A DNA stretch of 26,248 nucleotides from Brachyspira sp949287565. GTDB lineage: Bacteria > Spirochaetota > Brachyspiria > Brachyspirales > Brachyspiraceae. The number at the start of each line of letters is the position of its first letter. Position 1 is the first letter of the stretch. This document shows positions 6,759 through 15,207 of this stretch, one piece after another. The DNA lies in NCBI RefSeq assembly GCF_036997615.1, contig NZ_JAWLQA010000044.1. One strand, given 5' to 3'. Below the pieces are notes generated by a model that worked only from the letters and a program-made list of their open reading frames with translations, did no database searches and had not been told where the DNA came from. Both the position numbers and the translations under genes were made by a program.

Positions 6759-7859
6759 ATGGCTTTATCTATAGGAATAGTAGGACTTCCAAATGTAGGA
6801 AAATCTACACTTTTTAATGCTTTAACTAATGCTCATGCTGAGGCGGCTAATTACCCATTTTGTACTATAGATAAAAACGAAGCCACTGCTATAATAAAAG
6901 ATGAAAGAGTTGATAAATTAGCAGCACTTTTCAAATCAAAAAAGAAAGTTTATAATACAACTACATTTGTAGATATTGCCGGACTTGTAAAAGGTGCTTC
7001 AAAAGGTGAGGGACTTGGCAATAAATTCCTTTCTCATATTAGAGAAGTTAATGCAGTTTTACATGTGGTGAGAGTGTTTGAAGATGGAAATATTACTCAT
7101 ATTGGAGAAGTTGATCCTTTAAGAGATTTAGATATTATTTTAACAGAGCTTATGCTTGCAGATATTGAAACTATTAATGCAAGAATGGAAAAGCAGAAAA
7201 AAGTAGCAAAAGGTGCTAAGGGAAAAGTTGCTGAAGAAGAAGTGGCTTTGCTTGAAAAAATACTTCCTGAATTGAATAATTTCAAGCCTGTATTTAGTCT
7301 TGATTTAACAGATACAGAAAAAGAAATATTAAAACCTTTATTCTTATTAACAGCAAAAAGTATGATGATAGGTGCTAACTTATCAGAAAATGAACTTGCT
7401 AATCCTGAAAAAAATTCTAATTATGTAACATTACAAAAATATGCAAATGAAAGGAACATTGAATTAATACCTTTCAGTGCCAAAATAGAAGCAGATTTAC
7501 AGGATTTAGATGAAGAAGAAAGATTGAGCTATTTAGAAGATTTGGGAGTAAAAGAATCAGGAGTGGCAAGACTTACAAAAGCAGGACATAGATTATTAAA
7601 ACTTTTAACATTCCTAACTTCAGGAGAAGATGAAACAAGAGCTTGGACAGTTAGAGAAGGTGCTTATGCTCCAGAGGCTGCCGGAGTTATACATAGCGAT
7701 TTTGAAAGAGGATTCATCAGTGCTGAAGTTATAAATTGCGATAAACTATTGGAACTTGGAAGTTTTGTTAAAGCTAAAGAGGCCGGTGCTATAAGACTTG
7801 AGGGTAAACAGTATCTTATGCAGGAAGGCGATGTTGTAACATTCAGATTTAATGTATGA
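6759..7859 (+). CDS. ychF: Ribosome-binding ATPase YchF/OLA1 (Obg family)
   Basis: Conserved Obg-family P-loop NTPase that binds ribosomes and has been linked to stress responses. The 366 residues match the family length. The Walker A motif is GLPNVGKST (about residues 9-17), switch/G3 is DIAGLVKGASKGEGLG, and the G4 position reads ANLSE rather than NKxD, the YchF change that favours ATP over GTP. A helical insertion follows the G3 region, and the C-terminal TGS domain ends in GSFVKAKEAGAIRLEGKQY and the VVTFRFNV tail. AAGGAA precedes the ATG. It is probably transcribed from the repeat-borne promoter at 6593-6621. Confidence 0.97.
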   Translation: MALSIGIVGLPNVGKSTLFNALTNAHAEAANYPFCTIDKNEATAIIKDERVDKLAALFKSKKKVYNTTTFVDIAGLVKGASKGEGLGNKFLSHIREVNAVLHVVRVFEDGNITHIGEVDPLRDLDIILTELMLADIETINARMEKQKKVAKGAKGKVAEEEVALLEKILPELNNFKPVFSLDLTDTEKEILKPLFLLTAKSMMIGANLSENELANPEKNSNYVTLQKYANERNIELIPFSAKIEADLQDLDEEERLSYLEDLGVKESGVARLTKAGHRLLKLLTFLTSGEDETRAWTVREGAYAPEAAGVIHSDFERGFISAEVINCDKLLELGSFVKAKEAGAIRLEGKQYLMQEGDVVTFRFNV

Positions 7860-7925
7860 TTTATATATTCTATATTATTAATAACCCATAAAATATTAAA
7901 AAAACATTGATTAGAAAACTAAATT

Positions 7926-9176
7926 ATGAGGATAAATTTTGAAATTAAATATATAAAGCTTTTTATATTATCTGCTTGTATAGGGGCAGTAGTTGGGTTT
8001 ATAATTTCTATATATAGGATTATATTATATAAATTAAGTGTTAATGTCTTTTATGTATCAAATTTTATATTTGCAAAATGGTATTATCCTATTTTACTTT
8101 TTATATTTCTTATAAGTATGGGATGCTTAATAGGTTATATACTTATACATTATCCGCAGATAAGAGGGGCAGGAGTTCCTCAAATAAAATATTATATATC
8201 TTTGCATGAACCTAAAAACATATTTTTTGAAATTTTATTTAAACTTTTTGGAAGTATGATTTCATTTGCAAGCGGTATTTCTTTAGGAAGAGCAGGCCCT
8301 TCAATGCATGTCGGTATGCTTGTAGGATTATTTTTCCATAAATATTTTTCAAAACTAGCAAAATACAGAAGATATTTACTTGTTTCCGGTGCTTGTGCCG
8401 GAATGACAGCCACTTTCAGTGCACCTTTTACAGGTATTGCATTTTCTTTTGAAGAACTTGGAGAGCATAAGAATCATATAGTTTTTGTATGTATAGTTTT
8501 TTCTTCTATAGCTTCAATACTTGTAATAGAGCATATTGTAGGGCAGGGCTTCATACTTAATTTTAATCTGCCTAAAATACTTGAGGTAAGACATTATATA
8601 TCTTTACTTCCTTTTGGTATAATATGCGGCATACTTGCTTCTATATTAAATTATCTTATGAATTTCTTTTCTAAGATGTATCAAAAGATTAATAATGATA
8701 TAATTCGTCCTGTGCCTGCATTCTTGCTTGCTGGTTTAATGATAATGTTTTTCCCTTATGTACTTGGAAGCGGTGATTTGCTTATAGGAAGTATAGTAAA
8801 AGATAAGTTTTCTGTATCTATGCTTTTTATATTAATATTTATGAAATTATTTTATACTTCTGTATGTGCTACTTCTGGGGCAGTTGGAGGTATATTCTTT
8901 CCTACATTTATACTAGGTGCTTCAATAGGTTCTTTATATGATATATTCTTAGTTAAATATTTTCCTGATTATGCGGTATATGGAGATTTATTTATACTTC
9001 TTGGAATAACTTCATTAATGTCTGGAATTACAAGAACGCCTATAATGGTATGTATATTGATACTTGAAATATCCAACTCTATTTCTAATTTCTCGGCTCT
9101 GGTTATAGTAGCTATTATATCGTATATGGTTGCTAAAGTATTGGGAGTAACTTCTATATACGATTATAATGATTAA
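7926..9176 (+). CDS. ClC-family chloride channel/transporter lacking the gating glutamate
   Basis: Polytopic inner-membrane anion transporter of 416 residues, about the size of a bare bacterial ClC core without CBS domains. Three anion-path segments are recognisable: GAGVPQ (residues 81-86, usually GSGIP), GRAGPSMH (121-128, usually GREGP) and GGIFFPTFILGA in the C-terminal half. In the second, Ala123 replaces the glutamate that gates the pore and couples Cl- to H+ in E. coli ClC. In the first, Ala82 replaces the central serine. Changing the gating Glu to Ala is known to abolish proton coupling in characterised ClCs, so passive or altered transport is predicted. The Shine-Dalgarno sequence is weak. 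It starts 66 nt after ychF with no terminator seen between. Confidence 0.92.
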   Translation: MRINFEIKYIKLFILSACIGAVVGFIISIYRIILYKLSVNVFYVSNFIFAKWYYPILLFIFLISMGCLIGYILIHYPQIRGAGVPQIKYYISLHEPKNIFFEILFKLFGSMISFASGISLGRAGPSMHVGMLVGLFFHKYFSKLAKYRRYLLVSGACAGMTATFSAPFTGIAFSFEELGEHKNHIVFVCIVFSSIASILVIEHIVGQGFILNFNLPKILEVRHYISLLPFGIICGILASILNYLMNFFSKMYQKINNDIIRPVPAFLLAGLMIMFFPYVLGSGDLLIGSIVKDKFSVSMLFILIFMKLFYTSVCATSGAVGGIFFPTFILGASIGSLYDIFLVKYFPDYAVYGDLFILLGITSLMSGITRTPIMVCILILEISNSISNFSALVIVAIISYMVAKVLGVTSIYDYND

Positions 9177-9195
9177 TAAGTGATTTTTATATATT

Positions 9196-10281
9196 ATGGA
9201 ACTTTATCAAGAATTATTTAATGATTATTTAAAAGAATATTATAAGACTCTTGAAGAATTATTGAATTGTTTAGAAAATAATGATAAAGAAAAATTTCAA
9301 ATAAATATTGAACCATTTATATATAAAGAAGATAATGAGGCAGAATATACAAAAGATAAAAATTATATTGAAAGATTAAAATTAATTTTATCTATACTTT
9401 ATCATAAAAATATAAATGAATTAATGAATAAAAAATCATTTGAAGATTTGCTTGTTTTTTTATTTGAAGAAGAGATAAAAGACAGACAAACTAATTTTTA
9501 TCAGGCAATAGGTACTTCTTTAGAAATTATGAGTTTTTTATTTGTTAAACTTTATGATGATGATATAAACAAATTACTCTCTAAATATAAAGATTTATTT
9601 GATAAAGCAAAAAATGCAAATTTCGATTGTAACTGCGGTTATAATGTTGATGATTATGATTATTATAATGAAAGATTAGATGAATTAAATTTAGATTCTA
9701 TAATATCGTACTTTATAGATATTGATGAATTAAAATCATGTTCAAAACTTATTGATATATGGAAAAGCAATGTAAAAGAATGGAATAAAAAGAATTTAGA
9801 TAAATTAAAATATTATGAGTCATTTATAGAAGATAAAGAATCTTTACTGGAAACTACTAAAAAACTTTTTGAAATTGCTGTTCAAGAAAATGGGAGTAAT
9901 TGGGATATAGTTTCTACTTTAAATAATTATCTTAAATCTTTAATTGAAAATAAAAAATATGATTATGCTTGGCAATTAATATCAAAATATATGAATAATA
10001 TAAAAAATATTCAAGATGATAAATTTTATAATATTAATTTAGGCAGATATATAATAGAAAGATCGGCTGATATAATGCTTAATATTAATAATGAAAAATT
10101 AGAAAAAGAAATATGGTCTTTCATTAGTGAACCTTTTATAGCAGAACATCATTCTTTTTATTTGAAATTATACGAAAAAGTATTGTTATGCTGCGATATT
10201 GTAAGAGATGAAAAATTAAAAAATAAAATATCAGAAGAGTATCAGAAAGAATTGAAAAAATTTGAAGATGTATTCAAATAA
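9196..10281 (+). CDS. Acidic helical protein of unknown function
   Basis: Not recognised. The 361-residue protein has no signal peptide or membrane segment, is strongly enriched in Asp, Glu, Lys, Asn, Tyr and Leu, and is predicted by eye to be almost all helical, perhaps a helical-repeat fold. One Cys-containing patch (NCGYNVDDYDYYNERLDEL, near residues 150-170) is followed by further amphipathic helices. Codon use is like its neighbours. It starts 19 nt after the ClC gene and may be co-transcribed with it, although no Shine-Dalgarno sequence precedes its ATG and TATATT sits directly upstream. Confidence 0.8.
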   Translation: MELYQELFNDYLKEYYKTLEELLNCLENNDKEKFQINIEPFIYKEDNEAEYTKDKNYIERLKLILSILYHKNINELMNKKSFEDLLVFLFEEEIKDRQTNFYQAIGTSLEIMSFLFVKLYDDDINKLLSKYKDLFDKAKNANFDCNCGYNVDDYDYYNERLDELNLDSIISYFIDIDELKSCSKLIDIWKSNVKEWNKKNLDKLKYYESFIEDKESLLETTKKLFEIAVQENGSNWDIVSTLNNYLKSLIENKKYDYAWQLISKYMNNIKNIQDDKFYNINLGRYIIERSADIMLNINNEKLEKEIWSFISEPFIAEHHSFYLKLYEKVLLCCDIVRDEKLKNKISEEYQKELKKFEDVFK

Positions 10282-10340
10282 ATTATATTCTATTATTTAA
10301 AATCTTTTTTATTGAGTATATAATAAAGTTTTATTAAAAA

Positions 10341-10386
10341 ATTATATAATGTGTATTGGTCAGCAAAATGAAATCATTTCAGTATA
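10341..10386 (+). repeat. 46-bp dispersed repeat, copy 2
   Basis: Same element as 255-300 with four substitutions and no gaps. One substitution lies in the loop of the small inverted repeat (TGAAA-TCA-TTTCA), leaving the arms intact. It lies 60 bases after the unrecognised acidic-protein gene. Confidence 0.7.
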
Positions 10387-10506
10387 TACCTAAACAATTT
10401 TAAATTGTTAATTTTTAGTTTTTTATGAATGTAATTATAATTTATAAATAGTATAAAATATTATTATATATAAATAATATATGTTTGAAATGTACAGATA
10501 AACTTA

Positions 10507-10590
10507 GATTTAGGTCAAAAAATGCAGTCTTTTTGGTTCTTTGTGCCAACAAAAGAACTGGGGGTGTGGGGGCTAGTCCCCACAAATAAG
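10507..10590 (+). repeat. GC-rich double-hairpin element
   Basis: Two inverted repeats follow one another: GTTCTTT/AAAGAAC (10536-10542, 10552-10558) and GTGGGG/CCCCAC (10566-10571, 10578-10583). The outer arms of the first match those of repeat copy C, but the interior is unrelated. The strong GC content in AT-rich flanks suggests a dispersed repeat of separate type. No T-run follows, so a terminator role is not obvious. Confidence 0.5.
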
Positions 10591-10794
10591 CTAAATTTAA
10601 AAGTATGTTTTTTACAAATTTTCAGTATATATTTTATTAATATATAATAAAACTATATATTTATTTGTATTTTACAGCTTTAAAGAATTCAAAGAAGTTT
10701 ATAATAAAATTAAAAATATATAAATTAAGTAAATGTAATCACTTTAATAATGAAAGCTATTTTGTAAATTTTATTTATTATATTTTATGGAATA

Positions 10795-11295
10795 TTATCC
10801 GGCAATATCTCCGTATTCTATGTTTCTGTCGCCGTCAATATAAACTATTAATGAATGATGTTTGAAATAGTCGGGTTCAAAAAGTATATGTAATGTAGTA
10901 TCCGGTCTTGTTTCATCTTCATCAAAATCTATTAATATAGTGTCTATATATATAGCGTTGAAAAAATCTTCTTCTTTTATAGGTATTGTTATTAATTCTC
11001 CGGATTGGTTTTTATATGTATTTTCATCTACTTCTTCGCAAGTTGTTACCCATTCTTCTGCCAATTCTAAACATTGCTTATTTATAAGAAAGTCTACAAC
11101 ATTTTTTTTATGTTCATCAATCCATTTTAGTATTTCATTTATTTTATCTATATATTTTATAAGCATTTCAGATTTATTTGCTTCTTCTCCGAAATCTATT
11201 AATAATGATATTTTTTCATCATTCCATAAATCGCAATCAGATTCATAAGAAAAGTAATCATTCTCATAAAAATCTTTTATAATCTTATCCTTCAT
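10795..11295 (-). CDS. DUF2262-like protein
   Basis: The 166-residue acidic cytoplasmic protein has no signal or membrane segment. The C-terminal half, with a run of Ile/Phe strands and the end HHSLIVYIDGDRNIEYGDIAG, resembles the DUF2262 family, whose members end in a similar strand-turn-strand-G motif. The family has no firm function that I know. AAGAGGAT before the ATG supports the start. It lies 71 nt after the cytidylate-kinase-like gene on the same strand; TTGAAA (11362-11357), 16 bases and TATATT (11340-11335) could be its own promoter. The family call is from memory of pattern only. Confidence 0.6.
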   Translation of the reverse strand: MKDKIIKDFYENDYFSYESDCDLWNDEKISLLIDFGEEANKSEMLIKYIDKINEILKWIDEHKKNVVDFLINKQCLELAEEWVTTCEEVDENTYKNQSGELITIPIKEEDFFNAIYIDTILIDFDEDETRPDTTLHILFEPDYFKHHSLIVYIDGDRNIEYGDIAG

Positions 11296-11366
11296 AATAT
11301 CCTCTTACTGTTATATCATAAATCTTTATTTTTAAATATAGTAATATATTATCAATTTTCAAGTAT

Positions 11367-11987
11367 TTATATTCTTTTTTTGGCAGCTTCTATGATTATA
11401 TTGCATACATTTTCTTCATTAAAATATCCGCTGTCTATGGTGAGATTATAATTGATCATGTTTCCCCATTCCATGCCTGTGTAGTATTTGTAGTAATTAG
11501 ATCTGTATTTATCAGTATTTATTAACTGAGTTTCTGCATCCTCTATTTTTACACCATATTCTTTTGTGATTCTTTCTATTCTATCCTTATTAGGGGCATG
11601 TACAAATACGTTAAAGCATTTATGTCCTGTATTTTTAAGTATAAAATTAGCACATCTTCCTATTATTACACAGTTTCCTTTGTTTGCTATGTCTTTTATA
11701 ACTTCGCTTTGTATTTCAAACATAGTATCTAAAGTAGAGTATTTGATTTGTCCTGAAAAAGGGCTTGAAAAATGTTCTTTGTGAAATGCACTGAAAAAAA
11801 GGTTATCATTAGTAAATTTTTCTTCCATATTTTCTAGATATTGTTTATTAATGCCTGTTCTTTTTGCTACTATTTCAACAAATTCTTTATCATAAAAGTT
11901 TATATTCAATTTGTTTGCTATTAATTTTCCTATATTTCTGCCGCCGCTTCCATATTGTCTGCTTATAGTTATAATAATGTTATCCAT
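11367..11987 (-). CDS. Cytidylate kinase-like family protein
   Basis: The 206-residue P-loop kinase has the N-terminal motif ITISRQYGSGGRNIGK (Walker A with GSGG at residues 13-16), then LNINFYDKEFVEIVAKRTGI, and in mid-protein GNCVIIGRCANFIL. It ends in a segment with DKYRSNYYKYYTGMEWG and YNLTIDSGYF, typical of the cytidylate-kinase-like branch. That branch is distinct from the essential Cmk, and its natural substrate is often unassigned. The ATG follows a weak ribosome-binding site (GGCAAG). It is transcribed away from rubrerythrin. Confidence 0.85.
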   Translation of the reverse strand: MDNIIITISRQYGSGGRNIGKLIANKLNINFYDKEFVEIVAKRTGINKQYLENMEEKFTNDNLFFSAFHKEHFSSPFSGQIKYSTLDTMFEIQSEVIKDIANKGNCVIIGRCANFILKNTGHKCFNVFVHAPNKDRIERITKEYGVKIEDAETQLINTDKYRSNYYKYYTGMEWGNMINYNLTIDSGYFNEENVCNIIIEAAKKRI

Positions 11988-12108
11988 ATTCTTGCCGTAT
12001 TTTAAAATAATAATTTTTTATTATAATATAAAAAAAATTTAAATCTATATTAATGTATGGCAATTTTTTTTTTATTTTTTAAAAAATGGTTTGATTTTTT
12101 TTTACTAA

Positions 12109-12138
12109 TTGATATCATGTACTTGGGAATATTATAAT
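12109..12138 (+). promoter_or_regulatory. Promoter of the rubrerythrin gene
   Basis: TTGATA (12109-12114), an 18-base spacer and TATAAT (12133-12138), about 50 bases before the rubrerythrin ATG. T-rich tracts precede it (12062-12103). Confidence 0.55.
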
Positions 12139-12189
12139 AAAAACAATTATTCTTTTTAAATATAAATACATAATTTGGAGGAAATAAAT

Positions 12190-12729
12190 ATGGCTGCTAA
12201 AACATTAGAAGAGGTTTTATATCAAATATTTCAAGGCGAATCAAACGCTGCAAATAGATATAGTTCATTTGGTAAAGCATCTAGCAATAAAGCTATTCAA
12301 AAAGTTTTTTCAACAACATCATTGGCAGAGAAAATCCATGCCGAAAAAATGAGAAAATTAGCATTGAGAAGCGGATTAGATATGAGTAAATTCGTTCCTC
12401 AGCTTAATCCTGTAGAACCTTTAAGCGATAAAGAAAATTTAGAAGCAGGTATCAAAGGTGAGGTTTATGAATCTACTATACTTTATCCTCAATTAGCACA
12501 GGTTGCTATAGAGCAGAAAAATAAATTAGCTAGTGATACTGTAAATTCATTGGGTAAAGTTGAAACAGAACATGCTAAACTTTTCCAAGATATTATAGAT
12601 AATTTCTTGAATAAAGACGGAGATGTAACTTTCTATCTTTGTCCTAGCTGCGGCAATATATATAGAGATAAAGCACCTGAAACATGCGAAACTTGCGGCG
12701 GTTCAGGTAAAATGTTCCAAAAATATTAA
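12190..12729 (+). CDS. rbr: Rubrerythrin
   Basis: Cytoplasmic non-haem di-iron peroxidase that reduces hydrogen peroxide, typical of anaerobes. The 179-residue protein has a ferritin-like four-helix domain with the iron-ligand patterns QGESNA (Glu17), AEKIHAEK (about 47-54), GEVYE and KVETEHAK. A C-terminal rubredoxin-like domain has Cys151-x-x-Cys154 and Cys166-x-x-Cys169. The start is the ATG at 12190, seven bases after GGAGGA; an upstream in-frame TTG at 12175 overlaps that ribosome-binding site and is rejected. A promoter precedes it and a hairpin terminator overlaps its stop codon, so it is a single-gene unit. Confidence 0.95.
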   Translation: MAAKTLEEVLYQIFQGESNAANRYSSFGKASSNKAIQKVFSTTSLAEKIHAEKMRKLALRSGLDMSKFVPQLNPVEPLSDKENLEAGIKGEVYESTILYPQLAQVAIEQKNKLASDTVNSLGKVETEHAKLFQDIIDNFLNKDGDVTFYLCPSCGNIYRDKAPETCETCGGSGKMFQKY

Positions 12730-12756
12730 TAACAGCATTCTTTTTGTTATTTTTAT
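12728..12756 (+). terminator. Terminator of the rubrerythrin gene
   Basis: AATAACA (12728-12734) and TGTTATT (12745-12751) form a 7-bp stem with a 10-base T-rich loop, followed by TTTAT. The stem begins within the stop codon. Confidence 0.6.
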
Positions 12757-12840
12757 AATTAATATATTATTGACTTTATAATAAATTTATGTTAAATAAT
12801 ATAACATTGTAAAAAATAATTTAAAATAAAGAGGTGAAAT

Positions 12841-14370
12841 ATGAATCCAGTAATAATTATCACCTCTGTTGTAGTTGCGTTTGTTTTTGGATATACAACC
12901 CGTTTTATTATAGCTAAAATCAAGCTTAATTCTACGGAAATAATAACACATAAATTGCTCCAAAGTGCAAGAGAGCAAGCAGAAAATGAGAGAAAGACTA
13001 TACTTTCTGAAGCTAATTCTGAAATACAGAAAGAACGTAATAGATTAGAAAGCGAAAATCGAGATAGAAAAGCTGAAATTCAGAAATTAGAAAATAGAGT
13101 GCTACAACGAGAGGCTAATATTGATAAAAAGTCTCAATATTTGGAAAATAAAGAGCATAATATTGAGAATAAAATGAAAAAAATAAAAGAACAGGAGGAT
13201 AAATTAACTTCTGTTATACAAGAGGCTGAAAAAGAACTTGAGAGAATAGCAGGACTTACTAGAGAAGAAGCTAAGGCAGATTTGATTAGAAGTATAGAAG
13301 AAGATGCTAAAAAATCCGCTACTAAAATAGTTGATAATATAGAAAAAAATGCTATAGAAACAGGAGAAAAAAAGGCTAGGGAAATTATAGTACAAACTAT
13401 ACAAAGACTTTCTAGTGAAGTGGCTCAGGAAACTTCTGTAACATCTGTATCTTTACCTAGTGAGGAAATGAAAGGTAGAATCATAGGAAGAGAGGGTAGA
13501 AATATCAGAATGCTTGAGACGCTTACTGGTGTTGATATTATTATAGATGATACTCCTGAAGCCGTTGTAATATCATGTTTTGATCCTGTGAGAAAACATA
13601 TAGCTAAAGTTTCATTAGAAAAGCTTATCTTAGATGGAAGAATTCACCCTGCTAGAATAGAGGAAGTTGTTGAGAGAACTAAAAGAGAAGTTGAAGATTC
13701 TATTATAGAAGCAGGTGAAAATGCTATTGTCGATTTGAATCTTACTACTATGCATCATGAATTAATCAGACATATGGGCAGACTTCAATATAGAACAAGT
13801 TATGGACAAAATATGCTTTTCCATAGTAAAGAAGTTGCTAATATTGCTGCCATGATAGCCGCTGAAATAGGTGCTAATGTTGAAATGGCTAAGAGAAGTG
13901 CATTTTTGCATGATATAGGAAAGGCTATAGAAACAGAAGGCGAAGGTTCTCATGCTATGAGCGGTGCCGATTTAGCTAAGAGATGCGGAGAAAAAGAGGA
14001 AGTAGTTAATGCTATAAGAGCCCATCATAATGATGTTGATACTCAAACTGTTGAGGCTGTAATAGTAAAGGCTGCTGATGCTATTAGTGCGGCAAGACCT
14101 GGTGCAAGAAGAGAATCTTTTGAAAGTTATATTAAACGTTTGGATAATTTAGAAAAGATTGCTGATAGTATAGAGGGTGTTGAAAAATCATTTGCTATAC
14201 AGGCTGGACGTGAACTTAGAGTTATGGCTAAAAGTGATATGGTAGATGATGTTCAGGCTAAGCAAATAGCAAGAGATATTGCTAAGAGAATAGAAGATGA
14301 ATTGAAATACCCAGGTATAATTAGAGTTACTGTTATTAGAGAAACTAGAGCAGTTGAAGTTGCAAGGTAA
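12841..14370 (+). CDS. rny: Ribonuclease Y
   Basis: Membrane-anchored endoribonuclease that starts mRNA decay in many bacteria. The 509 residues are the usual length. A single N-terminal membrane helix (about residues 3-24) is followed by a long charged coiled coil (about 35-190). The KH domain has GRIIGREGRNIR (about 210-221), and the HD hydrolase domain has the metal motif His357-Asp358 in FLHDIGKA and a second HHNDVD segment. The strong ribosome-binding site GAGGTG lies four bases before the ATG. A weak TTGACT hexamer lies about 70 bases upstream. ymdB follows after 5 nt, a conserved pairing. Confidence 0.98.
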   Translation: MNPVIIITSVVVAFVFGYTTRFIIAKIKLNSTEIITHKLLQSAREQAENERKTILSEANSEIQKERNRLESENRDRKAEIQKLENRVLQREANIDKKSQYLENKEHNIENKMKKIKEQEDKLTSVIQEAEKELERIAGLTREEAKADLIRSIEEDAKKSATKIVDNIEKNAIETGEKKAREIIVQTIQRLSSEVAQETSVTSVSLPSEEMKGRIIGREGRNIRMLETLTGVDIIIDDTPEAVVISCFDPVRKHIAKVSLEKLILDGRIHPARIEEVVERTKREVEDSIIEAGENAIVDLNLTTMHHELIRHMGRLQYRTSYGQNMLFHSKEVANIAAMIAAEIGANVEMAKRSAFLHDIGKAIETEGEGSHAMSGADLAKRCGEKEEVVNAIRAHHNDVDTQTVEAVIVKAADAISAARPGARRESFESYIKRLDNLEKIADSIEGVEKSFAIQAGRELRVMAKSDMVDDVQAKQIARDIAKRIEDELKYPGIIRVTVIRETRAVEVAR

Positions 14371-14375
14371 ATAAA

Positions 14376-15191
14376 ATGTCTGTGAAGAATATATTATGTC
14401 TTGGCGATATTATAGGTGTTACAGGACGTTATGCTATTAGAAGGCATTTAGAAGAAATAAAATTAGAGAACAATATAGATTTTATAATAGCAAATGGTGA
14501 AAATGCTGCCAATGGAATAGGCATTACTAGAGATACAGCAGCAGAGCTTTTTAATTCCGGTATAGATGTACTTACTTCTGGTAATCATATTTGGAATAAT
14601 AGAGATGTCTTTGCTTTGATAGGCAATGAGCATCGTCTGCTTCGTCCTTATAATTATCCTAGTGATGCCCCAGGACTTGGCTATTATATATATGATATGT
14701 TGGATTGTAAGATTGGTGTAATTAATCTTATGGGAAGGACTTTTATGGATACATTAGATTGTCCTTTCAAAAAAGCCAATCTTGCAATTAAGCATATAAA
14801 AGAAAAAACTAATGTTATATTTATAGATTTTCATGCAGAAGCTACAGCAGAAAAAATAGCTTTTTCTTATTATCTTGAAGGGCAGGTTTCCTGTATATTT
14901 GGTACTCATACTCATGTTCAGACAGCTGATGAAAAGATATTATCATCATATACAGCTTATATATCAGATTTGGGTATGTGCGGTAGTTATAATTCCGTTA
15001 TAGGTATGAAAAAAGAACCTGCTATAGCTAGATTCGTAACTAAAATGCCTCATAGATTTGAAGTGGAAACTACCAGCCCTATGATTAATGGTATTGTAGT
15101 TCAAATTGATACTGTAACTGGTAAGGCACTTTCTATTAAAAGGATTAATTTAGTTTATCATAATGATATTGTAGAAAGACAAGAAAAATAG
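14376..15191 (+). CDS. ymdB: YmdB-family metallophosphoesterase (cyclic-nucleotide phosphodiesterase type)
   Basis: The 271-residue calcineurin-like phosphoesterase belongs to the TIGR00282/YmdB group, which in Bacillus hydrolyses 2',3'-cyclic nucleotides and affects biofilm and motility gene expression. Metal-ligand motifs are visible: LGDIIG (Asp11), NGENAANG (Asn/Glu), SGNHIWNN (Asn-His) and, in the second half, DFHAEAT and GTHTHVQTAD. The ATG lies 5 nt after the rny stop, and its ribosome-binding site (AAGG) lies in the last codons of rny, indicating co-transcription and perhaps translational coupling. The protein is near the family length. Confidence 0.93.
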   Translation: MSVKNILCLGDIIGVTGRYAIRRHLEEIKLENNIDFIIANGENAANGIGITRDTAAELFNSGIDVLTSGNHIWNNRDVFALIGNEHRLLRPYNYPSDAPGLGYYIYDMLDCKIGVINLMGRTFMDTLDCPFKKANLAIKHIKEKTNVIFIDFHAEATAEKIAFSYYLEGQVSCIFGTHTHVQTADEKILSSYTAYISDLGMCGSYNSVIGMKKEPAIARFVTKMPHRFEVETTSPMINGIVVQIDTVTGKALSIKRINLVYHNDIVERQEK

Positions 15192-15207
15192 ATTAGAGAG
15201 AATTCTT

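Larger units (their letters stand above)
10282..10794. other. Gene-free spacer with repeats
   Basis: 513 bases between convergent genes. It contains the second copy of the 46-bp repeat (10341-10386), a GC-rich double hairpin (10507-10590) and otherwise AT-rich sequence. A 66-codon reading frame at 10665-10865 has no ribosome-binding site and runs antisense into the next gene, so it is not called. Confidence 0.6.

Noticed and set aside
10665..10865. 66-codon open frame on the plus strand between convergent genes
   Set aside because: No ribosome-binding site, low-complexity composition, and it overlaps the end of the DUF2262-like gene in antisense.
12175..12189. Upstream TTG start for rubrerythrin
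   Set aside because: It overlaps the GGAGGA ribosome-binding site that serves the ATG at 12190, and family members begin near that ATG.
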